Source: an uncultured Alphaproteobacteria bacterium (GTDB taxonomy: Bacteria; Pseudomonadota; Alphaproteobacteria; UBA2136; UBA6156). From it: DNA of 7,180 bases. The number at the start of each line of letters is the position of its first letter. Within the stretch, counting starts at the first letter, position 1. Both the position numbers and the translations under genes were made by a program. Below the pieces are notes generated by a model. That model worked only from the letters and a program-made list of their open reading frames with translations. It ran no database searches and was not told where the DNA came from. The DNA lies in contig CALFWJ010000005.1 of NCBI GenBank assembly GCA_937928525.1, positions 1 to 7,180 of the forward strand, in the 5' to 3' direction. Positions 1-5,120 of this stretch are shown one piece after another.

Positions 1-18
1 TTTATTTTTAATTTAGGC

Positions 19-49
19 TTGAAATTGGGCGTAGAGCGCTCCATATATA
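19..49 (+). promoter_or_regulatory. weak promoter candidate for the large membrane protein gene
   Basis: A TTGAAA box at 19-24 is followed, after a long 19-base spacer, by TATATA at 44-49. An 8-base perfect palindrome, GAGCGCTC (34-41), lies in the spacer and could be a coincidence or a small operator. The resulting leader would be about 80 bases and contains a short hairpin, ATACCC-TTTT-GGGTGT (78-93, with one G-T pair). The spacer is longer than the usual 16-18, so this is only a candidate; the true promoter may lie upstream of the window. Confidence 0.25.
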
Positions 50-126
50 AGTTACATTCATTACCGTTTTAGCCGCTATACCCTTTTGGGTGTGGTTGAG
101 ACGGTTTCTTTTTTCTTTAAATGCAT

Positions 127-132
127 GGAGGT
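127..132 (+). promoter_or_regulatory. ribosome binding site that decides the start at 138
   Basis: GGAGGT sits five bases before ATG 138. The in-frame ATG at 90, which would add 16 residues, has no comparable purine-rich site upstream; the sequence before it is T- and C-rich. This supports 138 as the start of the membrane protein. Confidence 0.85.
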
Positions 133-137
133 TTATC

Positions 138-2051
138 ATGCGAAACGAACTTAAAACTTTTTGGTCTGCTTTTAAAGCTAAGCCATTTGATTATCTTTTA
201 TTGGCAGCAATTTTTATTGTTGTTGCTTACTTCATCAACCTTGCTTATGGCGTGCCTTGGTTTATTTCTGCCATGGGTGCCATTATTGCACTTGGGTTGT
301 CGGCCGCTGTTTGTAAAATTCTGCACATCTTGTGGGATGTTATTAAAGCGCGTCGCGCAAAAACAGAGCCTTTAAGGCAGGCTGCTTTTCAACGTAAATT
401 GAATGCCGCAAATGCTGAAGTGGAGCTAGAAGAGCACTTGGGTCGCCGTTATATTCCTTTGTTTAAGGGTATGACGGTTTCGATTCTTGTTGCTTTTGCG
501 TTGGCGACACTGGCTTCTGTTGCTGGCTCTGGCAATGGTTACTTTGAAGTTTTGGTGAGCCCAAATTGGCTGACCATCACAATTGCCGTGTTGATTACTT
601 GCGGTCTTGGCATGTTTCAGTTTACTTACTGGAAGATGTTTTTGGCTTCAGTGCAGCAACAAGGCTGGCGTGGCTTTATGAAGTACATCATGTTTTTTCC
701 GGTGTTTTTAATGCTTGTTTTGCCTGCTTCTACCTTCTTTATGGTAATTGGTTTGGCTGGTGACTACTTAAATAAGGAGTATTATGTTAACCAAGTCGCT
801 AACGTTATTAAGCCAGATGTAAACGCCGTGATTGCACAACGTGCCAATGACGACCAACTTATATCTGTGTTTACAGTTGAGGCGTCTAAGTGGCGCTCTA
901 TTGCTGAAGCTGAACGTAACACGGGACTTATTACTGGTTCTGCTGGTGATGGTCAGGTTACTTTTGCGGCAGAGAATAGCGCGCTTGCGTTAGAAAATGC
1001 TGTAATTGCCATTCAAGAAAGTAAGACTGCTAAGGCAGTATTTATTACTGACTTGAATAGCCAACTTACGGCTTTGGAAGAAACTGCGCGTGACTATAGC
1101 GGTGATGAAACTGCTGTTTTGCAGCAGATTCAGGGCATTAATACGACTTTGAGTGCTTTGCAGGCCGAAACGCCTTTATTGGCACTTAAGTCTGCGGCGG
1201 AAGCGGTTGGTCAGCTGGTTATTGCTGCGCCAAGTAACAACGCGGCGTTTGCTGAACGGCAAGCTCAAGCTATTATTGCATTGCGTGCAAATGCTAGACT
1301 CTCTCAGCAGCGGTTAGAAAATGCTATTACAACTATTGAAGGCTTTGATGTTCCTGAAATCAGGAATATTCCGAGCCCGAATGCAGTTGGTTTAGTTTGG
1401 ACTTACTGGCGCTCAATCCAGATGTATATTATTGCAGCGATTGCAATTGATACAAGCCCGATTGTGCTCATTTTTGCTGCTTTAGTATTGCGTGTTCCGC
1501 GTAAAAAGGTTGGTTTGGCTGACGTTCAGCCAAAAAGACCTGGTCTTGCTATACCTAATGCTCCGGTTATGCCTGTTAAATCGAATAGCTTTAACCAGCA
1601 ACAATCTGGCCAACAACAACAGCTTGAACCAACTGTGCCTGTGCAACAGGCCAAACCGGTCAAGCCCGAAGTTGAGGTGCCTGTTACGGCGCCTACGCCT
1701 ATTACTGCTCAGGTTACTGCGCCCGTCCAAACGGCGCCGAGTGTTGAGTTAAGTGAAAAAATGTTAGGTATCATCAAAGGTCTTGCCGAGCAAGACTTTG
1801 CCAATGGTAAACGTAAGCATGCATCGCTGATGGCTGTTGAAGGATTTAATCCTAATCCAGTTAAAGGCAGCCAGGAAGAAGCTATTATTAAAGTTTATGA
1901 CCAAGCTTGGTCTGATACTGAAAATAATGTTTTTGGTGATGCGCCAAAAAAGCCCGAAGCCGCCCCGATTTCAAATCGTGGTGGCCCACAACAGGCTTTA
2001 GAGGCACTGGCCAAGCAAGTAACTTTGGCCAAGCAACCAGAAACGGCTTAA
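138..2051 (+). CDS. large orphan membrane protein with helical extracytoplasmic domain and Q/P-rich cytoplasmic tail
   Basis: I do not recognise this 637-residue protein. Hydrophobic segments suggest six membrane helices at about 18-36, 41-65, 111-130, 143-162, 181-206 and 427-452. The basic loop between helices 2 and 3 (KARR near 70 and GRRY near 102) and the RVPRKK after helix 6 predict both ends in the cytoplasm. This places residues 207-426 in the periplasm. That domain is rich in Ala, Gln, Glu and Leu and probably helical, with coiled-coil-like stretches around 280-345 and 365-402. After helix 6 comes a low-complexity linker (about 465-535) with a glutamine run at 487-495 and repeated Val/Thr/Ala/Pro. 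A small, more ordered-looking segment follows at 536-600 (ELSEKMLGIIKGLAEQ onward). The start at 138 is chosen for its GGAGGT site. The gene is alone in its unit, with a strong terminator downstream. The architecture loosely recalls DUF4407-type membrane proteins, but I see no motif that proves it. The coding call is firm; the function is unknown. Confidence 0.88.
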   Translation: MRNELKTFWSAFKAKPFDYLLLAAIFIVVAYFINLAYGVPWFISAMGAIIALGLSAAVCKILHILWDVIKARRAKTEPLRQAAFQRKLNAANAEVELEEHLGRRYIPLFKGMTVSILVAFALATLASVAGSGNGYFEVLVSPNWLTITIAVLITCGLGMFQFTYWKMFLASVQQQGWRGFMKYIMFFPVFLMLVLPASTFFMVIGLAGDYLNKEYYVNQVANVIKPDVNAVIAQRANDDQLISVFTVEASKWRSIAEAERNTGLITGSAGDGQVTFAAENSALALENAVIAIQESKTAKAVFITDLNSQLTALEETARDYSGDETAVLQQIQGINTTLSALQAETPLLALKSAAEAVGQLVIAAPSNNAAFAERQAQAIIALRANARLSQQRLENAITTIEGFDVPEIRNIPSPNAVGLVWTYWRSIQMYIIAAIAIDTSPIVLIFAALVLRVPRKKVGLADVQPKRPGLAIPNAPVMPVKSNSFNQQQSGQQQQLEPTVPVQQAKPVKPEVEVPVTAPTPITAQVTAPVQTAPSVELSEKMLGIIKGLAEQDFANGKRKHASLMAVEGFNPNPVKGSQEEAIIKVYDQAWSDTENNVFGDAPKKPEAAPISNRGGPQQALEALAKQVTLAKQPETA

Positions 2052-2129
2052 GCCAAATTATTGCTGTTTTAAACTTTCAGTTTAAGCAACCTCCGCCAGC
2101 ATTACGCTTTGCAGAGATATCTCGATACT

Positions 2130-2160
2130 AAAAAGGGCCCCCGTTATGGGGGCCCTTTTT
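2130..2160 (+). terminator. strong intrinsic terminator after the membrane protein gene
   Basis: The stem is AAAAAGGGCCCCC (2130-2142), the loop is GTTAT (2143-2147) and the matching arm is GGGGGCCCTTTTT (2148-2160). The arms pair perfectly over 13 bases with a GC core of 8 and a T tract. It lies about 80 bases past the stop at 2051 and separates this gene from the next one on the same strand. The flanking A and T tracts would let it work in both directions. Confidence 0.93.
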
Positions 2161-2169
2161 GCGTGGTGC

Positions 2170-2198
2170 TTGCACAATATAGCTTAATAATATACATT
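2170..2198 (+). promoter_or_regulatory. promoter candidate for the 139-residue orphan
   Basis: TTGCAC (2170-2175) and TACATT (2193-2198) are separated by 17 bases, in an AT-rich stretch directly after a terminator and 45 bases before the next ATG. Each box departs from the sigma-70 consensus at two positions. An independent promoter is expected here because the terminator closes the upstream unit. The exact boxes are uncertain. Confidence 0.35.
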
Positions 2199-2242
2199 CA
2201 TTTTAAATCTTTATCTCTCTTCCCTTTTACAGGAGGCCAATA

Positions 2243-2662
2243 ATGGCTGAAACTTTAACAACTCTCTTCACGACAGATAATGCTTCCTTTGCGGCAGTAA
2301 AAAAAATTGCGATTGCTAATGTAGTGACAACAAAAAACCGCGTTCTTATTCCTGAAGGTGAAATTCTTCATAAAGATATTTCTATTTATGTTGTTATTTT
2401 ACCTATAAAACCTAAGATTTCTGCTAACTTAGCAGAAGAAATGGCCTATTCAGAAAAAGTTAAGAATCTTGATCTTTTAATGCGTGGCCGTGCAAAAATT
2501 CTTGAAAATGATCAAGTTTGGTACGCAGAAAAAATAAACCATGCAAGTGTTGCGAGCGTCTTTAAACGGATTGAATCAACCAATATCATTGCGAAACAAG
2601 GCGGTTTTACTGATTATGATAAAAACGGCCAAATTATCGTGATTACTGAAAAACTGGTTTAA
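2243..2662 (+). CDS. hypothetical AT-rich 139-residue protein
   Basis: I do not recognise this protein. It starts at ATG 2243 behind an excellent AGGAGG (2231-2236, six-base spacing) and ends eight bases before a hairpin terminator, so it is a credible single-gene unit. It has no signal peptide or membrane helix and is probably cytoplasmic. The N-terminal half has strand-like stretches (KKIAIANVV at 20-28, ISIYVVILPI at 46-55). The segment RVLIPEGEILHKD (33-45) resembles the short 'hydrophobic, then pxG, then hydrophobic' turn that precedes some regulatory domains such as HD-GYP, but no HD or GYP motif follows. A charged helical stretch (AEEMAYSEKVKNLDLLMRGR) and a mixed C-terminal part complete it. 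By eye its base composition is more A+T rich than obg or bamB, which could reflect horizontal origin or weak codon selection. The function is unknown. Confidence 0.82.
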   Translation: MAETLTTLFTTDNASFAAVKKIAIANVVTTKNRVLIPEGEILHKDISIYVVILPIKPKISANLAEEMAYSEKVKNLDLLMRGRAKILENDQVWYAEKINHASVASVFKRIESTNIIAKQGGFTDYDKNGQIIVITEKLV

Positions 2663-2670
2663 AGGGTTTA

Positions 2671-2701
2671 AAAAAGCCGCTCTATTATGGAGCGGCTTTT
2701 T
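2671..2701. terminator. bidirectional terminator between the 139-residue orphan and obg
   Basis: AAAAAGCCGCTC (2671-2682) pairs with GAGCGGCTTTTT (2690-2701) around a seven-base loop. It follows the plus-strand stop at 2662 by eight bases. On the minus strand it follows the obg stop (2716) by 14 bases. The A tract on one side and T tract on the other suit termination of both convergent transcripts. Confidence 0.92.
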
Positions 2702-2715
2702 GGTGTTTTCTGGTT

Positions 2716-3792
2716 TTAATCTTCTAGCTGAATTTTGGCTTCTGCGCCTTCTTCCTCTTCGGGAATATATGTTGCGCGGAATGTTTTAACCTGTTCGCTG
2801 AGCTGCTTAAGGACGTCTTGCACGTTAATGCCCGCCACCGCCGACATGGTGAGCGGGGTGAACCCGTAGCGGGTTTTAAAGTCGGCTTGTTTGGCTGCAA
2901 TTTCTTCGGGTGGCAGGCTATCCACTTTACTGAGTGCCATTACTTCGGGGAGATTGGCTAAATCGCTGTTGAATTTTGCGTCGTAGGCGGTGAGTTCGTT
3001 GCGGATGGTTTGGTAGCTATCGAGGTAGTTTTCATCGGTGATGTCTACCAAGTGTAGCACCACGGCGCAGCGGCTGACGTGTTTTAAAAACTTATGGCCA
3101 AGGCCTACGCCTGCGGCCGCGCCTTCGATTAATCCTGGTAAATCGGCGAGCACCATATCGGTGGCGCCGTCTTTAGTGGAGCCATAACGCACCATACCAA
3201 GGGCGGGTTTGAGGGTGGTAAAAGGGTAGTCGGCAATTTTAGGTTTGGCGTTGCTGACGGCACTAATGAAGGTACTTTTACCTGCGTTAGGCAGGCCAAG
3301 TAGGCCAACGTCGGCCAGTACTTTAAGGCGCAGCGTGAGTTCAATTTCTTCAGCTTCTTCGCCCTCGGTGAACTCCCGTGGTGCTTGGTTAGTAGAACTT
3401 TTGTAACTCAAGTTGCCGCGGCCGCCAAAGCCGCCTTTAAGGAGTTTAAATTCGGTGCCCATCTCAATTAAATCGGCGATGACGTCACCGGTTTCGGTGT
3501 TTATGAGCTCGGTACCTGGGGGGACGGGTAGAATAAGGTCGTCGCCGCCGCGGCCGGTTTTTTGCCGGCCTGAACCCGGTTGACCATTTTCGGCTTTGTG
3601 GTGTTGCTGAAAGCGGTAGTCGATGAGGGTGTTGAGGTTGTCGACCACTTTAAAAATAACGTCGCCGCCCTTGCCGCCGTTTCCGCCGTCGGGGCCACCA
3701 AATTCGATGTATTTTTCACGGCGAAACGACACGCAACCGTGCCCGCCTTTGCCTGAACGGGCATAAATTCTGACTTCGTCTAAAAACTTCAT
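2716..3792 (-). CDS. obg: GTPase Obg (CgtA/ObgE), ribosome assembly factor
   Basis: Obg is an essential GTPase that binds the large ribosomal subunit and links its maturation to nutrient state and growth. The glycine-rich Obg fold occupies about residues 1-158, with characteristic GxGG runs at 14-43 and 79-126. The GTPase domain follows. Its P-loop is GLPNAGKST (166-174), the switch I region is DYPFTTL (188-194), the G3 motif is DLPG (217-220), the G4 position is SKVD (288-291) and the G5-like motif is SAV (317-319). Serine replaces the usual asparagine in G4. The protein is 358 residues and ends in an acidic tail (EEEEGAE at 345-351). It lacks the C-terminal OCT domain found in Firmicutes homologues, as is usual in proteobacteria. 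The start has AAGGTGG just upstream (3794-3800), close to the ATG. It is not next to rplU-rpmA, where obg often lies. The gene is transcribed toward a shared terminator and diverges from the 87-residue gene. Identity is very secure. Confidence 0.98.
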   Translation of the reverse strand: MKFLDEVRIYARSGKGGHGCVSFRREKYIEFGGPDGGNGGKGGDVIFKVVDNLNTLIDYRFQQHHKAENGQPGSGRQKTGRGGDDLILPVPPGTELINTETGDVIADLIEMGTEFKLLKGGFGGRGNLSYKSSTNQAPREFTEGEEAEEIELTLRLKVLADVGLLGLPNAGKSTFISAVSNAKPKIADYPFTTLKPALGMVRYGSTKDGATDMVLADLPGLIEGAAAGVGLGHKFLKHVSRCAVVLHLVDITDENYLDSYQTIRNELTAYDAKFNSDLANLPEVMALSKVDSLPPEEIAAKQADFKTRYGFTPLTMSAVAGINVQDVLKQLSEQVKTFRATYIPEEEEGAEAKIQLED

Positions 3793-3817
3793 GCCACCTT
3801 GTACCTTTATAGGCGCG

Positions 3818-3841
3818 AAAATGCAACAGTTGCTGCATTTT
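3818..3841. repeat. nested inverted repeat upstream of obg, possible operator
   Basis: AAAATGCA (3818-3825) and TGCATTTT (3834-3841) are perfect inverted arms eight bases apart. A second inverted repeat, GCAAC-A-GTTGC (3823-3833), overlaps them, so two alternative pairings are possible. The element sits 26-49 bases before the obg start, where a regulator could act or where the obg leader RNA could fold. It could also be a chance arrangement. No protein can be assigned to it. Confidence 0.4.
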
Positions 3842-3856
3842 TATGCAATTTAAGGC

Positions 3857-3884
3857 TTGACTGAATACAATGTTGTAATGTAAC
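3857..3884 (+). promoter_or_regulatory. promoter candidate giving a leaderless transcript of the 87-residue gene
   Basis: TTGACT (3857-3862) matches the -35 consensus at five of six positions. After 16 bases, TGTAAC (3879-3884) is a fair -10 box; TAACTT (3881-3886, spacing 18) is an alternative. Transcription would begin at about 3891-3893, on or beside the ATG at 3893. A small inverted repeat TACAA-TG-TTGTA (3866-3877) lies in the spacer. Confidence 0.5.
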
Positions 3885-3892
3885 TTATTTTT

Positions 3893-4156
3893 ATGAACAA
3901 AGAAGTACAGAGCAAATTATTGTTGAACTCTATCCGAGAAGCGGATGGCGGCAGCGTAGAATATATGGTGCAGACCCAGTCGGGTGAAAAGGTGCGCGGC
4001 ACGATTGAAAATGCGTTCTTCCAAGAGTTTAAAGTGACCAACCAAGATATGACGGGCCAACGCAAAGAGCGAATTGCCGTTGAAAACGCTGACTATATTG
4101 AAGAAATGGCCAACCGCCAAATCCGAATTGGCTTACCTGAAGTGACGATTAAATAA
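3893..4156 (+). CDS. small 87-residue protein, possible Sm/SH3-like barrel
   Basis: I do not recognise this as a named family. The start is ATG 3893; an in-frame TAA at 3881-3883 excludes a longer protein except from an ATT. No Shine-Dalgarno site is visible before the ATG, which fits leaderless translation from the promoter just upstream. The protein has a short N-terminal helix (KEVQSKLLLNSIREA, 3-17). A run of predicted strands follows: VEYMVQT (22-28), EKVRGTIENA (32-41), FFQEFKVTNQD (42-52) and KERIAVENADYIEEM (58-72). The order helix, strand, GxxVxGxI turn-strand, strand with V-x-N-x-D, and final strands recalls the Sm/Hfq barrel. The Hfq signature YKHA is absent, so this is inference only. 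The protein is cytoplasmic, with no signal or membrane segment. It diverges from obg and converges on the 249-residue gene through a shared terminator. Confidence 0.82.
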   Translation: MNKEVQSKLLLNSIREADGGSVEYMVQTQSGEKVRGTIENAFFQEFKVTNQDMTGQRKERIAVENADYIEEMANRQIRIGLPEVTIK

Positions 4157-4168
4157 ATTTTATATTGC

Positions 4169-4198
4169 AAAAACGCCCTCTTAAACGAGGGCGTTTTT
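4169..4198. terminator. bidirectional terminator between two convergent orphan genes
   Basis: AAAAACGCCCTC (4169-4180), loop TTAAAC (4181-4186) and GAGGGCGTTTTT (4187-4198) form a perfect 12-base stem followed by two more T. It lies 12 bases after the plus-strand stop at 4156 and 9 bases past the minus-strand stop at 4208, so it probably ends both transcripts. Confidence 0.93.
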
Positions 4199-4207
4199 TT
4201 GTTTGGG

Positions 4208-4957
4208 TTAACCTGTGTTAGCAGCTTTTTGTTTAAGGCTTTCTTCTTGTGATGGCCAGAACTCTGCCATTTCATTCAGGATTTCAAGAGGTTCTATAAA
4301 GTCGAGTGTATTATATACAAGTACTTTATCGCCGCTTTTGTCATTTCTGGCCGATATTTGCAGCCTAGTTGGGCTAATCATATATATTTCAAAGATTTCG
4401 CCTTCTAGTTGGCCGGAATTTTGGCGTATTGCGCGCAAATAGCCTCTCTTTTCATCTCTAACGTTAAACAAAAAACATGCAGATTTTGATATATTCCGAA
4501 CAAGCGCCACATCTAGGCAATCCAACATGTATAAGTCTAGGCTGTGAAAATCGCTATCACTCATTGTTTGTCCGACATATTTTTTTGTGACGCGCGTTAT
4601 GGGTTTACCCAATACACCGTATTGTTTTGGTTGTGTGAATGCATCTGCCAATGCATCTGGACATAGCTCGTTCAGATTTTTCATAATCCACTTCCAAGCT
4701 TCTGCTTCAGTTGTTACGTGGGTTATTCGACTACCCAATTCTAGCTGGAGCATAGCTTCGCGTTGACCATTAAGTTCTCTGTATTTCATAATTAAGGGCG
4801 TGCCGTTAAGTTGAGAAAACGTGATTGATACAGCGCCATCTTTGGTAACATCGCCCACAAAATGTGGTGATGCGCCAAAAAAGTTTTTTAGTTTATACGC
4901 AATGTGGTTGGCAAAACGGGGGATAGGTTGTGTTTTTTGTTGAGGGTGCATTGTCAT
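4208..4957 (-). CDS. hypothetical 249-residue cytoplasmic protein
   Basis: I do not recognise this protein. The frame stays open upstream as far as an ATG at 5080, but ATG 4957 is preferred because AAGGA (4963-4967) precedes it by five bases. The extra 41 residues are Arg/Cys-rich and unlike a conserved start. The N-terminal part (about 14-95) has a helix (FANHIAYKLKNFF), strands around VSITFSQL and PLIMKYRELNG, and a Trp-containing helix AEAWKWIMKNL (85-95). The second part (about 115-225) again has a helix (DFHSLDLYMLDCLDVALVRNI), then strands (ACFLFNV, KRGYLRAIR, EIFEIYMI, RLQISAR, KVLVYNTL). The tail is charged. There is no signal peptide or membrane helix. Two alpha/beta halves are suggested, but I cannot show that they are duplicated. 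It is a single-gene unit, divergent from the YfgM-like gene across a 163-base gap. Function unknown. Confidence 0.82.
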   Translation of the reverse strand: MTMHPQQKTQPIPRFANHIAYKLKNFFGASPHFVGDVTKDGAVSITFSQLNGTPLIMKYRELNGQREAMLQLELGSRITHVTTEAEAWKWIMKNLNELCPDALADAFTQPKQYGVLGKPITRVTKKYVGQTMSDSDFHSLDLYMLDCLDVALVRNISKSACFLFNVRDEKRGYLRAIRQNSGQLEGEIFEIYMISPTRLQISARNDKSGDKVLVYNTLDFIEPLEILNEMAEFWPSQEESLKQKAANTG

Positions 4958-4962
4958 GATAA

Positions 4963-4967
4963 TCCTT
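4963..4967 (-). promoter_or_regulatory. ribosome binding site that decides the start at 4957
   Basis: On the minus strand AAGGA precedes ATG 4957 by five bases. Upstream in-frame ATGs at 5080 and 4975 have no site of similar quality, so the 249-residue form is favoured over the 290-residue one. Confidence 0.75.
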
Positions 4968-5052
4968 AGGTTCATGTTAAAATGGGAAAATAAGATGGGT
5001 ATTGAAGTACTTTCTTTTTTAAAGCATGTATACCTCGCAAGCAAGCAAAAAC

Positions 5053-5085
5053 TTGTTCTTACCCTTCTTTTCGGGTACATATAAA
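5053..5085 (+). promoter_or_regulatory. weak promoter candidate for the YfgM-like/bamB operon
   Basis: TTGTTC (5053-5058) is followed after 17 bases by TACATA (5076-5081), which overlaps a better -10-like TATAAA at 5080-5085. A second TATAAA occurs at 5094-5099. A small inverted repeat, TACCC (5060-5064) with GGGTA (5073-5077), lies in the spacer. The operon needs a promoter in this divergent gap, but the exact boxes cannot be settled by eye. Confidence 0.25.
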
Positions 5086-5120
5086 ACCTGAATTATAAAA
5101 GTTGAAGAAAGCATTTTAAG

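Noticed and set aside
90..137. N-terminal extension of the membrane protein from ATG 90
   Set aside because: The ATG at 138 has a near-ideal GGAGGT site, which lies inside the proposed extension; the upstream ATG has none.
1482..1752. Overlapping frames on both strands near 1482-1752, rich in Arg and Leu
   Set aside because: They arise from the Q/P-rich repetitive linker coding sequence of the membrane protein and show no start signals.
53..2202. Shared 10-mer TACATTCATT at 53-62 and 2193-2202, upstream of two genes
   Set aside because: Ten-base matches are expected by chance many times in a window of this size, and their distances to the start codons differ (85 and 50 bases).
3129..3764. 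Two minus-strand frames of 71 and 87 residues within obg
   Set aside because: They overlap obg in another frame on the same strand, have no ribosome binding sites, and read as low-complexity Pro/Ala/Thr sequence.
3850..4275. Minus-strand frames antisense to the 87-residue gene and across the terminator
   Set aside because: One runs straight through the perfect terminator hairpin. The plus-strand gene has a coherent strand-helix pattern, promoter and terminator, so the antisense frames are shadows.
5037..5048. Three tandem GCAA units
   Set aside because: Too short to be a meaningful tandem repeat or phase-variable tract.
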